Source of the DNA: Gephyromycinifex aptenodytis
GTDB taxonomy: Bacteria; Actinomycetota; Actinomycetes; Actinomycetales; Dermatophilaceae
NCBI RefSeq assembly: GCF_012277275.1
Contig: NZ_CP051155.1
Span: 2,542,001-2,606,000, forward strand
DNA length: 64,000 nt
Reading direction: 5' to 3'
Shown: positions 1-10,451 of the stretch, piece after piece
Layout of the letters: each line of letters starts with the position of its first letter
How positions within the stretch are numbered: the first letter of the stretch is position 1
Position numbers and translations under genes: made by a program
The notes under the pieces: model-generated
Told to the model about the DNA's origin: nothing
Databases searched by the model: none
Seen by the model: the letters and a program-made list of their open reading frames with translations, nothing else

Positions 1-71
1 GTCCTGCCTTTCGACATCGGGAGCGGGTGAGGCGATGCGTCCGCTCGGGCCGGGCGGCCTAGGCTTATCCG

Positions 72-488
72 ATGAGTGATCTGACCCCTGAGGAGTTGGC
101 CGTTATCGCTTCCGCGTTCGATATGGCGCGGGAGGGTCAGGCGGAGGAGCTCGCGGACTTCGTGGATTCCGGGCTGCCGGTCAACCTCACCAACGAGGTC
201 GGCGACACCCTGCTCATCCTCGGTGCCTACTACCGCAACGCGGAGGTGGTGCGGGCCTTGCTGGCGCGCGGAGCCGACACCTCGCGGGTCAACGACCGCG
301 GCCAGAGCGCAGTCGGTGCAGCCGTCTTCCGGCAGGACGAACAGATCGTCCGGATGCTGCTGGCCGCAGGCGCTGACCCGGGCCTGGGCGCCCAGAGCGG
401 GCACGCCGTCGCCGACTACTTCAACCTGCCCGAGATGAAGGCCCTGCTGTCCGAGGCGGCTGCCGAACCGGGCGACGCCGTGCCGTGA
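72..488 (+). CDS. Small ankyrin-repeat protein
   Basis: Encodes 138 aa made almost entirely of ankyrin-type helix-loop-helix repeats. Three units are visible at about residues 20-50, 51-83 and 84-118, with the signatures GDTLLILGAYYRNAEVVRAL, GADTSRVNDRGQSAVGAAV and LLAAGADPGLGAQSG. Such proteins bind other proteins; no enzymatic motif, signal peptide or membrane segment is present, so it should be cytoplasmic. The partner is unknown and the downstream gene is on the other strand. The ATG lies about 7 bases after a -10-like TAGGCT (59-64), so the mRNA may be leaderless; no clear Shine-Dalgarno is present. Confidence 0.9.
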   Translation: MSDLTPEELAVIASAFDMAREGQAEELADFVDSGLPVNLTNEVGDTLLILGAYYRNAEVVRALLARGADTSRVNDRGQSAVGAAVFRQDEQIVRMLLAAGADPGLGAQSGHAVADYFNLPEMKALLSEAAAEPGDAVP

Positions 489-574
489 CCGGGTCTGGGG
501 CGTTCGACACGTCGATGGCCGCAGGTGCAGCTGCCCGCTGAGGGGTGTGCCGTACCTGCGGGCGACGGCCTCGG

Positions 575-1369
575 TTATTCGCTGCGCACTCCCGGCTCTT
601 CGGGCAGCGGTTCCAGGCGGGCGGCTGCGTCCAGGGCCAACTCCAGCGCTGTTTGGCGGAACTGGCGACCCCATAGCCGCGGGTCGTGGTCCTCCTCGGC
701 CAGGGTGTCGGCGGTGTAGAGGATCTGGCCGAACCGCGCGCCGCGGAAGCTCGCGCAGGCCGCCAACGAGGCGCACTCCATGTCGACGACCTGGCAGCCT
801 TCCTCGCGGCGGGCGTTGACCTTGGCGCGGGTCTCGCGGTAGAAGGCGTCCGTGGTCCAGGTCGGCGCTTCGAGATAGCGCAGCTCAGCGGCCTGTACCG
901 CGGCCGCGCAGGCGGCGCGGACCTGCGGGTCCAGCTCTACCCAGCGCCCGGGTGGCAGGTAGTGGTGAGAGGTGCCATCGTCGCGCAGTGCCTTCGTCGG
1001 CAGGACGAACTGCCCTTCGTCGAAGTGCACCAGACCACCGCAGGAACCGACCGCGACCAGGGTGCGCGCCCCCAATGCCAGCAGGTGCTCCAGGACGATC
1101 ACCGCCCCCGGTCCGCCGAGCGGGATCTCGGTCAACGCCACGCTTCTGCCGGCGTGTTCACCTACCCAGACGGGGAAGACCCGGGTGATCATCTCGACCT
1201 CGTGCACGGCCTGGAAGCCGTGCTGCTGCGCCCAATCGGAGGAGACGGTGCCGAGCAGGGTGAGCACCGCGGCATCCGGCAGCCTCACCCCCGTCCGGGA
1301 CCGGATGCTGCCGGATATCGCGTCGCGAGGGTCTGGGTCGAATTCGGTGAGGGGAATGTCAGTGGCCAC
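575..1369 (-). CDS. Nucleoside phosphorylase (uridine/purine phosphorylase family)
   Basis: A 264-aa protein of the PNP/UDP phosphorylase superfamily, which splits nucleosides with phosphate into base and ribose-1-phosphate in salvage. Family landmarks are the GGPGAVIVLEHLLALGA stretch (about 85-101), the glycine-rich VAVGSCGGL loop that normally contacts base and phosphate (about 106-114), and VDMECASLAACA (about 195-206), where Met-Glu-Cys matches the MExA/C ribose-binding motif. Substrate preference cannot be read from the sequence; uridine phosphorylase is the closest-looking class. The start is the GTG at 1369, since no in-frame ATG lies nearby. The gene appears monocistronic. Confidence 0.85.
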   Translation of the reverse strand: MATDIPLTEFDPDPRDAISGSIRSRTGVRLPDAAVLTLLGTVSSDWAQQHGFQAVHEVEMITRVFPVWVGEHAGRSVALTEIPLGGPGAVIVLEHLLALGARTLVAVGSCGGLVHFDEGQFVLPTKALRDDGTSHHYLPPGRWVELDPQVRAACAAAVQAAELRYLEAPTWTTDAFYRETRAKVNARREEGCQVVDMECASLAACASFRGARFGQILYTADTLAEEDHDPRLWGRQFRQTALELALDAAARLEPLPEEPGVRSE

Positions 1370-1439
1370 GTCGCCATTGTTGCGCGGCCCGCGGCGGCCC
1401 AGGTGACACGGTGAGCCCGTGGGTGTGCCCGATAGGTAG

Positions 1440-1735
1440 GTCGTGATCGGTGGCGGTCAAGCAGATCTGGCCGCGGGTGCTATCTGCACCGCGCCGGGCT
1501 CAGGCCGCGCGCGAGGCTCATCGCCCGCGCCCGCGCGCTACCCGGCCTGGGCGCGTCGGTGCAAGCCGAGCTGCTGTGGTTTGCGATCAGCCGGTGCCGT
1601 GCGCTGAGGGTCGCCCGCAAGAGGTCGAAGTTCACCGTGATGCGAGTGCTCGGGCAGTGCCGTTGCGGGCTGTCGGCCAGCGGCGCCCACCTCGTCGCGC
1701 TTGGGGTGCTGAGCTGCCCTGACGACCTCGCCTAG
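1440..1735 (+). pseudogene. Remnant of a flavin-dependent oxidoreductase N-terminus
   Basis: Frame 1440-1478 reads VVIGGGQADLAAG, the FAD-binding GxGxxG fingerprint of flavin monooxygenase/thioredoxin-reductase-like proteins. The expected continuation YLHRAGLRP appears at 1481 in a different frame, so a frameshift lies at about 1479-1481. The second frame stays open to a TAG at 1733-1735, but after about 20 residues it no longer resembles a flavoprotein, and the rest of the roughly 350-aa gene is absent. I read this as the truncated, frameshifted 5' end of a lost gene. It occupies most of the gap between 1370 and 1804, in which I see no other gene. Confidence 0.6.
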
Positions 1736-1804
1736 CTGAGTCTCGACGCACTCGACGCGCTCGTCGAGAGCCTCACGGCACGATCCAGGTGTGTTGGGCG
1801 GGCC

Positions 1805-2410
1805 TCAGCGGCCCCAGTCGCCCAGCGCGCCTTCCAGGGCGCCGAGGGCGGCCTCGACCAGAGCATGCCGTTCGTCATCGGGCATGCCGCGTTCCACCCA
1901 GGCCGCGCAGGCGGCGTCGATGAACCCGAAATACCCCCACAGCGCATACGTGCGTCGCGGCCCGGGATCAGGTCCGAGCAGGTTCGCCAGTCGCTGCACA
2001 TAGTCGGCGCGGATGCCCCGCCGCAGTTCCAGGGCGGATTCCGGTTCGTTGCCGGTGGCGCGGAACGGGGCCGACCAGCCCGCCTCGTCATCGGTGATGT
2101 GATCCAGGTAGGCATGCAGCGCCGCCTTCACCCGTTCTCGGGCCGGTGCGCCAAGCGGGAGCGCCGCCTCGGCTGCCTGTTGTCGGGCCAGCAGCGTGGC
2201 GCTGGCTGCCGCGACGACCTCGGCGTACAGCCCGGGCTTTCCCTCGAAATAACGATGCACGAGCGCCTCGGAGACCCCGGCCTGCGCGGCGATGCCACTG
2301 ACGGAGACCTGCGCGTAAGGGGCCCGCGCGAAGGCAGCCAGGGCGACGCGCAGGATGGATTCGCGTCGGGCGCTCGGGCTCAGACGGGTGCGGGGCGGGG
2401 TCGAGGTCAT
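1805..2410 (-). CDS. TetR/AcrR-family transcriptional regulator
   Basis: A 201-aa regulator with an N-terminal TetR helix-turn-helix at about residues 12-58 (ESILRVALAAFARAPYAQVS, then VSGIAAQAGVSEALVHRYF) and a variable ligand-binding C-terminal domain. The gene is divergent from the GH13 glycosidase at 2552. The shared 141-bp interval carries two near-identical 13-bp palindromes beside a -10-like TAGACT (read on the minus strand, 2424-2419), so autoregulation is likely. The ATG lies only about 8 bases beyond that hexamer, suggesting a very short or leaderless mRNA. The ligand is unknown; regulation of the glycosidase is inferred from the divergent arrangement only. Confidence 0.9.
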   Translation of the reverse strand: MTSTPPRTRLSPSARRESILRVALAAFARAPYAQVSVSGIAAQAGVSEALVHRYFEGKPGLYAEVVAAASATLLARQQAAEAALPLGAPARERVKAALHAYLDHITDDEAGWSAPFRATGNEPESALELRRGIRADYVQRLANLLGPDPGPRRTYALWGYFGFIDAACAAWVERGMPDDERHALVEAALGALEGALGDWGR

Positions 2411-2433
2411 CGAGGTGGAGTCTAGCCCGTTAG

Positions 2434-2469
2434 TGAGTTAGGCTCAGCAACGTTGGTGAGTGAGACTCA
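2434..2469. promoter_or_regulatory. Tandem TetR operators, TGAGTNAGNCTCA x2
   Basis: TGAGTTAGGCTCA (2434-2446) and TGAGTGAGACTCA (2457-2469) are two copies of one dyad whose centres lie 23 bp apart, about two helical turns. The second copy is a perfect 5-bp inverted repeat around GAG. They sit between the divergent TetR gene and glycosidase, upstream of a -10-like TAGACT for the regulator. The pattern suits two TetR dimers bound on the same DNA face. Confidence 0.7.
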
Positions 2470-2551
2470 ATAGTGACTCTCCTCGACGTGGAGGACGCTG
2501 GTCCTCGTCGCACGCCACACTGAAGCAACGACACGACGAGTGGAGAAACAT

Positions 2552-3808
2552 ATGTGGATCGAGCACGCGATCTGGTGGCACGTCTACCCGCTGGGGTTCG
2601 TCGGGGCACCCATCCGGGACCGCGACCCGCAGGCGCCGATGGTGCACAGCCTGGCGCACCTGGAGGCCTGGTTGGACTACGCCGTCGAGCTCGGCACCTC
2701 CGGGCTGCTCCTGGGCCCGATCTTCGACTCCTCCACGCACGGCTACGACACCACGGACTACTTCCGCATCGATCCACGCCTGGGCGATGAGGACGACTTC
2801 GATTCACTGGTTCGCGCCGCCAAACAGCGCGGCTTGCGCATCGTCCTGGACGGCGTCTTCAACCACGTCGGGCGTGCCCACCCTGCGTTCATCCGCACCA
2901 TCGAAGAAGGCCCGAGCGCCCCCGAGGCGGACTGGTTCCGCCTCACCTGGCCCGAAGCTTGGCAGCCGGGCCAGCAGCCCGAGTACGGCGACTTCGAGGG
3001 CCATGGCGACCTCATTGCGCTCAATCACGACTCACCAGCCGTGGAGCGGTTGGTCGGCGATGTCATGCGGCACTGGCTGGCCCGCGGCGTCGACGGCTGG
3101 CGTCTGGACGCCGCCTACGCCGTCGACCCGGCCTTCTGGACCCGGGTCATCCCCGGTGTGCGTCAGGAGTTCCCCGAAGCCTGGTTCCTCGGCGAGGTCA
3201 TCCACGGCGACTACGCCCAGATCGCCACGACCAGCGGGTTGGACTCGATCACCCAGTACGAGCTGTGGAAGGCGACCTGGAGCGCGCTCGCGGACGCGAA
3301 CTTCTACGAGTTGGCGCACGCCCTGACCCGCCACGACGAGTTCGCTGAAGGGATGCTGCCGCAGACGTTCGTCGGCAACCACGACGTGGACCGGATCGCC
3401 ACCAAGGTGGGCGGGCCCAAAGCGGTGTTGGCGGCGACGGTGCTGTTCACGGTGGCCGGGGTGCCGTCGGTGTATTACGGCGACGAGCAGGCCTACACCG
3501 GAGAGAAGACCGTGGGTTGGGGCGGCGACGACCAGGTCCGTCCGGTGTTTCCGGCCACCCCGAGCGAACTGTCGCCTCTGGGATCCTGGATGCACCGGGT
3601 CTACCAGGACCTCATCGGGATGCGCCGCCGCCACCCGTGGCTGGTGCGGGCCCGCACCGAGCAGGTCGAGTTGAGCAACGAACGCTTCGTCTACCGCGCT
3701 CGCAACCCCGAAGGCCCGGAATCGATCACCGTCGAACTCGACGTGCTGCGCCCCAGCGCCCAGGTCACCGGCGCCGACGGCCAGGTGCTCTTCCGTTACG
3801 ACGGGTGA
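2552..3808 (+). CDS. GH13 alpha-amylase-family glycosidase
   Basis: A 418-aa protein of the alpha-amylase (GH13) fold that acts on alpha-glucosidic bonds. The four conserved regions are present: DGVFNHVG (region I), GWRLDAAYAV with the nucleophile Asp (region II), AWFLGEVIHGDY with the acid/base Glu (region III), and FVGNHDVDR with the transition-state Asp (region IV). At about 420 aa it is short for GH13, and it has no signal peptide, so it probably acts on intracellular oligosaccharides. The exact subfamily is not resolved. ATG 2552 is chosen over the in-frame GTG at 2540 because GGAGA lies just upstream of the ATG. The divergent TetR gene may control it. Confidence 0.9.
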   Translation: MWIEHAIWWHVYPLGFVGAPIRDRDPQAPMVHSLAHLEAWLDYAVELGTSGLLLGPIFDSSTHGYDTTDYFRIDPRLGDEDDFDSLVRAAKQRGLRIVLDGVFNHVGRAHPAFIRTIEEGPSAPEADWFRLTWPEAWQPGQQPEYGDFEGHGDLIALNHDSPAVERLVGDVMRHWLARGVDGWRLDAAYAVDPAFWTRVIPGVRQEFPEAWFLGEVIHGDYAQIATTSGLDSITQYELWKATWSALADANFYELAHALTRHDEFAEGMLPQTFVGNHDVDRIATKVGGPKAVLAATVLFTVAGVPSVYYGDEQAYTGEKTVGWGGDDQVRPVFPATPSELSPLGSWMHRVYQDLIGMRRRHPWLVRARTEQVELSNERFVYRARNPEGPESITVELDVLRPSAQVTGADGQVLFRYDG

Positions 3809-3851
3809 GCGCTGAGGCGCCATCGCCCGGTGTGTCCAGGTGCACAAACAA

Positions 3852-3883
3852 AACCGCCCCGCATCCGAAGATGCGGGGCGGTT
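3852..3883 (-). terminator. Rho-independent terminator after meaB
   Basis: A 14-bp perfect stem (AACCGCCCCGCATC / GATGCGGGGCGGTT) with a CGAA tetraloop. On the minus strand it is followed by a T-rich run (TTTTGTTTG), the correct orientation to end the operon that finishes at 3903. The plus-strand side has only a weak T tract, so it may also stop the GH13 transcript, less efficiently. Confidence 0.85.
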
Positions 3884-3902
3884 CTGTTCGTCTCAAGCGG
3901 TG

Positions 3903-4915
3903 TTACGCGCCGATGGCCAGCATCTCGGTGGCTTCCCGACCGAAGATTGCCAGCACCTCCTCGGAGGCATCCAGCGCGCTGAGCTCGCCGGCGGAAACGC
4001 GCTTCTCCAGCTCGGCGCGGACCTTGCGGACACCTTCGGTACGCCGAACGGCGTCCTGCAGGCGGGTGTCGACCATCGTCCACATCCACTCCAACTGCTG
4101 GGCTGCCCGACGCGGAGCCAGCTTGCCGGAGTCCTCCAAGTCCTGCCGGTGGGCCAGCACAGCGTTCCAGATGTCGTCCAGGCCGTCACCGGTGACCGCG
4201 CTGCAGGTGAACACCGTGGGCTTGCGGCGCTTCTCATCCGAGCCCATCATCAGCCGCATCGCCGAGCTCAGCTCGCGTGCTGCGATGCGAGCTTCCCGGG
4301 CGTGCTCACCGTCGGCCTTGTTGACCCCGATGACATCTGCGCGCTCCAGGATGCCGCGCTTGATGCCCTGCAACTGGTCGCCGCTACGAGCCAGCGCCAG
4401 CAGCAGGAAGGTGTCGACCATGTCCGAGACGGCGACCTCGGACTGTCCGACGCCGACAGTCTCAACGAGCACGACGTCGAAGCCGGCCGCCTCCACGACG
4501 ACCATCGCTTCGCGGGTGGCGCGGGCGACCCCACCGAGGTGGCATCCCGAGGGGGAGGGGCGGATGAACGCATCCTGGCTTTCGGCCAGGCGCGCCATCC
4601 GGGTGCGGTCGCCCAGGATGCTTCCGCCGGTCCGGGACGAACTCGGGTCCACCGCAAGTACCGCGACCCGGTGCCCCTTCTCGATGAGGCGGGTGCCGAG
4701 CTCGTCGATGAAGGTCGACTTGCCGGCGCCCGGGACCCCGGAGATGCCGACCCGAAGGGCGGCGCCGGTGTCCGGCTCCAACCGGGCCAGCAACTCGTGG
4801 GCCTGTTTGCGGTGATCCAGACGGGAGGATTCGAGCACGGTGATGGCCCGCGCCAGGACGGAACGGGAGCCTTCCCGCACACCCTTCTCAAGAGCATCGA
4901 CGTCTAGGCCGCGCC

Positions 4916-4919
<4 letters not shown>
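3903..4919 (-). CDS. meaB: Methylmalonyl-CoA mutase-associated GTPase MeaB
   Basis: A 338-aa G3E-type P-loop GTPase that gates cofactor loading and protects B12-dependent methylmalonyl-CoA mutase from inactivation. It has Walker [10 protein letters not shown] (about residues 61-69), the switch region [14 protein letters not shown] (about 150-163), and the guanine-specificity motif NKAD (about 198-201). Its ATG overlaps the mutB stop by 4 bp (4916-4919), so the two are translationally coupled, as expected for the chaperone and its client. It is the last gene of the operon and is followed by a strong terminator. Length and motif order match the MeaB/ArgK family. Confidence 0.96.
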
Positions 4920-7098
<2,179 letters not shown>

Positions 7099-7102
<4 letters not shown>

Positions 7103-9012
7103 CGAGCCACTCCCATTTCGTCGAGGAGGGTGTGCAAGGTGGCGACGACGTCGATGCCGTCGAAGATGACACCGTCGGGTCGGTCGCCGGGACTGTCCTG
7201 GTTGACCGGGAACTCTCGTTCCTGCCCGGCCATCAGAACACGTTCGATTCCGGCCGCGCGCAGCGCAGCGAGTGCGTCGGGGGCAAGGTCTGCATAGACC
7301 TTGGCCGAGGAGCACAGGACGGCCACGTTCGGCAGCGGCTCGCTCGGCGAGCTCAGCTGCGTACTGAGGGCCTCCGCCGAGGCCACCTCGATCGCGCGGG
7401 TGCTGATGCCCGCCACGCCGAGGAGGTTGGCGGTGAACATCTCTCGCGGGCCGAACTCGCGCCGGGCGCCCAGACAGACCAGCAACGCCGCCGGCTCGTG
7501 GCCGCTCTTGGCGGCGTAGGCAGCAGAACGGTCACGCAGCGCCTCGAACATCTCCGAGTCGCGGCGCGGGAACAGGCCGGGGAGGTCGTCGTGGCCCTTG
7601 GCAACAGCCTGCGGGACGCTCTCGCGCAGGCTGCGCTCGGAGGGGTTGGGGAAGGTGCTTACGCCGGTGATCGGCTGCGCCCGTCGGGCCAGGCGCTTGT
7701 CGCGCTCCGCAGCGACGGCGGTGATCCGGTCGGCGATGAGGTTGGCGTCCAACGCCGCTGCCATCCCACCGGCGCTTTCGATCTCCTGCACGAACTCCCA
7801 TGCTCGCCGCGCCAGGTCGTCGGTGAGTTGCTCGACGTACCAGGATCCACCGGCGGGGTCGGTGACCCGTCCGACGTTGGACTCCTCAGCGACGAGGATC
7901 TGGGTGTTGCGCGCGATCCGGCGGGTGAGCACATCCGGCTCTCCCCACACCGCGTCGTAGGGGGAGACGGTGATGGCCTCGGCGCCGCCCACGGCGGAGG
8001 AGAAGCAGGCCACCGTGCCGCGCAGCATGTTGACCCACGGGTCGTCGCGGGTGAGCATCCGCCAGGAGGTGACGGCGTGCTGGACCGCACCCCGGCGATC
8101 CTCGGGAACGTCGCAGGCCTCGGTCACCCGTGCCCACAGGCGCCGCATCGCACGGAACTTGGCGATGGTGAGGAACTGGTCGGCCGTCGCCGAGATCCGG
8201 AACTCCCACTGGGAGACGGCCTCAGCGGGGGAAACCCCGGCCTCTTCGAAGGCGCGCAGGTAGGCGATGCCGGTAGCGATCGCGCACGCGACCTCTTCGA
8301 CATCCCCGGCGCCGGCGTCGTGGTACGGCCGGGCATCTACGACCCCGGCCCGCACCTTCGGGTAGCGCGCCAGGCACGTCTTGCCGGCGTCGATGAAGTC
8401 TGAGAAGTCTGCGTCAGCTGCGGGGGTCCCCTCCCGGGCGGCCCGTCCCAACGGGTCATAACCCAAGACCCCAGCCGCAGCCGAGTCGTCGATGTCGCGC
8501 TCGGCCCACAGCGCCATCAGCGCATCGGCGGCCGGGCGGTCGTGCTCCACGCTGCTCAGCGTGATCGGAGCCAGGTCGAGGTAGACATCGGCCAGGACCT
8601 TGGGGAGATCTTCAACGGCTACAGCCCCGGGACCGGTGTGCAACCAGACGCCGGTCACACCGCGTTCGAGGTCGAGCAGGACTGCCTTTCGAGTCGCCTC
8701 CGCGTCAGAGGTGGCGTGCATCTGGCGCACTTCCCACGGCGCCTGCGGGTCGCGCAGTTTCGTGCCACGGGTGAACGGCATGAGACCCGGGCGCCCCAGC
8801 GGCTTGTGGCCGTCGCGGTACAGCGGCTGAATGGTGAGACCATCCACCGTCTTGGTCAGCAACCTCTCCACAGCTTGCTCGCCGTTGAATTGCTTCTCCG
8901 GCGGCCGCTTACGGTTCAGGGCCGCTGCGGCAAGCTCAGGCCACCGGTCTTTGGGGAGGGTTTCAAATCCCGCTGCTAGCGGGGTTTCTTCAGTCATCGT
9001 TGCGTCGCTCAC
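7099..9012 (-). CDS. mutA: Methylmalonyl-CoA mutase small (beta) subunit
   Basis: A 637-aa homologue of MutB forming the non-catalytic half of the heterodimer. It keeps the barrel domain (for example [20 protein letters not shown] and [20 protein letters not shown]), but its C-terminal flavodoxin-like domain lacks the DxHxxG cobalamin ligand motif, as is usual for beta subunits. Two starts are possible. GTG 9012 overlaps the stop of the upstream gene as GTGA, matching the overlap style of every other junction in this operon, so it is preferred. ATG 8997, five codons downstream, is the alternative. A long in-frame extension to 9687 runs through the upstream gene and riboswitch and is not real. 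Confidence 0.95.
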
Positions 9013-9512
9013 TCTTCGCCGAGATGTGCTGCTGATAGACGTACATTCTCGCGCATCCCGTCTCGTTCTGGGCAGGGGTGCCACCTCTGGGCCAGCAAGA
9101 TCGGCAAACCACTGAAATTGCGCGGGGCGATGACGTCGGCCCAGGGGTGCTCGCAGTCGCCCAGGACGGTGTCGATCAGCACGACCGGTAGCTGCGGATG
9201 CGCCTCGAGGGCGGCGCTGGCGATAACCATCCGCGCCATCTCGATGTCCTGTCCCAGGTTGGCGGCGATGAAGCCGACCAGGCGGCCACCGACGCTGGCG
9301 GTGATGAGTTCGAGGCCGGGTTTTTGCAGGGTCGGCGCGAGCCAGGTCAGGTCCATATCGGCGGGGATCCGCGCCTGGGTTTCCAGGTGCACCAGCTCTT
9401 CGGTGAGGCTCAGGACGTCGTGGGGTTGGGTGTAGCGCGACAGCCGGATCGGGCCCGCGAACCCGTGGTGCTGCGGGCCAATTTCGCTGGTGGGGGCGGT
9501 AGGTAGGGACAT
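9009..9512 (-). CDS. Unknown 167-aa protein, first gene of the riboswitch-led mut operon
   Basis: I do not recognise this family. The product is soluble-looking, mixed alpha/beta, without signal peptide, membrane helix, P-loop or metal-binding cysteine cluster. Central segments such as ELITASVGGRLVGFIAANLG and ARMVIASAALEAHPQLPVVL suggest a compact alpha/beta fold. ATG 9512 is chosen because GGGAGG lies about 8 bases upstream, while the longer frame to 9647 would enter the riboswitch. Its TGA overlaps the GTG of mutA by 4 bp, so it is co-translated with the mutase. As the promoter-proximal gene directly behind a cobalamin riboswitch, it may serve the mutase or its cofactor; that is inference from position. 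Confidence 0.75.
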   Translation of the reverse strand: MSLPTAPTSEIGPQHHGFAGPIRLSRYTQPHDVLSLTEELVHLETQARIPADMDLTWLAPTLQKPGLELITASVGGRLVGFIAANLGQDIEMARMVIASAALEAHPQLPVVLIDTVLGDCEHPWADVIAPRNFSGLPILLAQRWHPCPERDGMRENVRLSAAHLGEE

Positions 9513-9639
9513 GGACGGACCTCCCGGTCGTAACCGAGGGGTGATCGGCGCCCCGCCTGAGGACGGCTCGATCGCCGTGATGGCGGCGTGTGCCGACCTT
9601 CCCTCGAGGCGGTGTACACGGGCGCGCCGCACCGTGGTG

Positions 9640-9806
9640 CGACGCACTGGCAGGTCTTCGGACTTGTGGGCGCTCCGGGCCGAACAAGCCCGGTGGTCCT
9701 ACTGGCCGTCGCTTCCCAGGAGGCCGTTCCCCAGTGCGTGATGACGGTGTTCGATTCCCACTTACCGCTGCGGGGCAGCTCCGGATTCACACCGGATTCC
9801 CTCTTG
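9640..9806 (-). promoter_or_regulatory. Cobalamin riboswitch upstream of the mut operon
   Basis: On the minus strand the conserved elements appear in order: GGGAATCCGGTGTGAATCCG (about 9802-9783), GAGCTGCCCCGCAGCGGTAA, a near-match to the B12 box (CGCACTGGG at about 9738-9730, versus GCCACTG), CTGGGAAGCGACGGCC, and the 3' element AGTCCGAAGACCTGCCAGTG (ends about 9642). These are the diagnostic blocks of the AdoCbl aptamer. About 130 nt separate it from the first gene at 9512, room for an expression platform; GCACCACGGTGC just after the aptamer is a small hairpin there. The remainder of 9513-9985 shows no gene. Confidence 0.93.
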
Positions 9807-9985
9807 CGACTCCACCGGCCAGTAGGCCGGTGGAGAACCAGCACTATCACCGTAGCGGCCCGAGAATGAGAGCCCGGGCAAGTCAGGCCATTGGTCCCGC
9901 AACCGCTGGGGTGCCTGCCGCTGCCGGGGCCGTGGCCGCGCGCGATGCTTGCGCGGCGTGGTGAGTGCTCCCAGGCGCCGGCGCC

Positions 9986-10441
9986 TCAGGCTTGGAAGCC
10001 GTGGGTCAGCAGGGCGGGCAGGCTGCCCTGGGCCCAGTGCCGCAGTACCGCCAACTCGTAGGCCGGGATCGGTGTGGGCAGTTCGCTGAGGGAGAACCAC
10101 TGCAGGTCAGCGCATTTTTCCGGTTCGAGGGCACGCGGTTGGCCCTGCCAACGCTGGGCGCAGAAGAACCAGTCGACGCGTTGCTCGATCGGGCTGTCGG
10201 TGCCGTCGGTGCGGTGCACGCTGGTGAGCGGCTGCAGATCCTCGGGGGCGATCCGCACCCCGAGCTCCTCCTCGGCCTCGCGTAGGGCCGCAGCCGTCAC
10301 CGACTCACCCGCCTCGACGTGCCCGGCCGCCCCGGCCGCCCAGTGTCCGTCCATGTAGCCGGTGTTGCGGCGAAGTTGCAGGAGGACCTGGTCGCCGCGA
10401 CGCAGGAAGATGTAGGCCGACGGCACGAGCGGAATACGCAT
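9986..10441 (-). CDS. Nudix hydrolase
   Basis: About 151 aa with a complete Nudix box, GHVEAGESVTAAALREAEEE followed by LGV (G-x5-E-x7-REUxEExGU), the Mg2+-binding catalytic helix for cleaving nucleoside diphosphate-X substrates. The surrounding pattern (HWAAGAAGHVEAGES, then SVHRTDG) resembles MutT/ADP-ribose-type members, but the substrate cannot be assigned. The gene lies 10 bp downstream of the MMPL transporter on the same strand and is probably co-transcribed. ATG 10441 is used; an in-frame GTG at 10450 would add three residues and cannot be excluded. Confidence 0.88.
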   Translation of the reverse strand: MRIPLVPSAYIFLRRGDQVLLQLRRNTGYMDGHWAAGAAGHVEAGESVTAAALREAEEELGVRIAPEDLQPLTSVHRTDGTDSPIEQRVDWFFCAQRWQGQPRALEPEKCADLQWFSLSELPTPIPAYELAVLRHWAQGSLPALLTHGFQA

Positions 10442-10451
10442 AGCCGCCACC

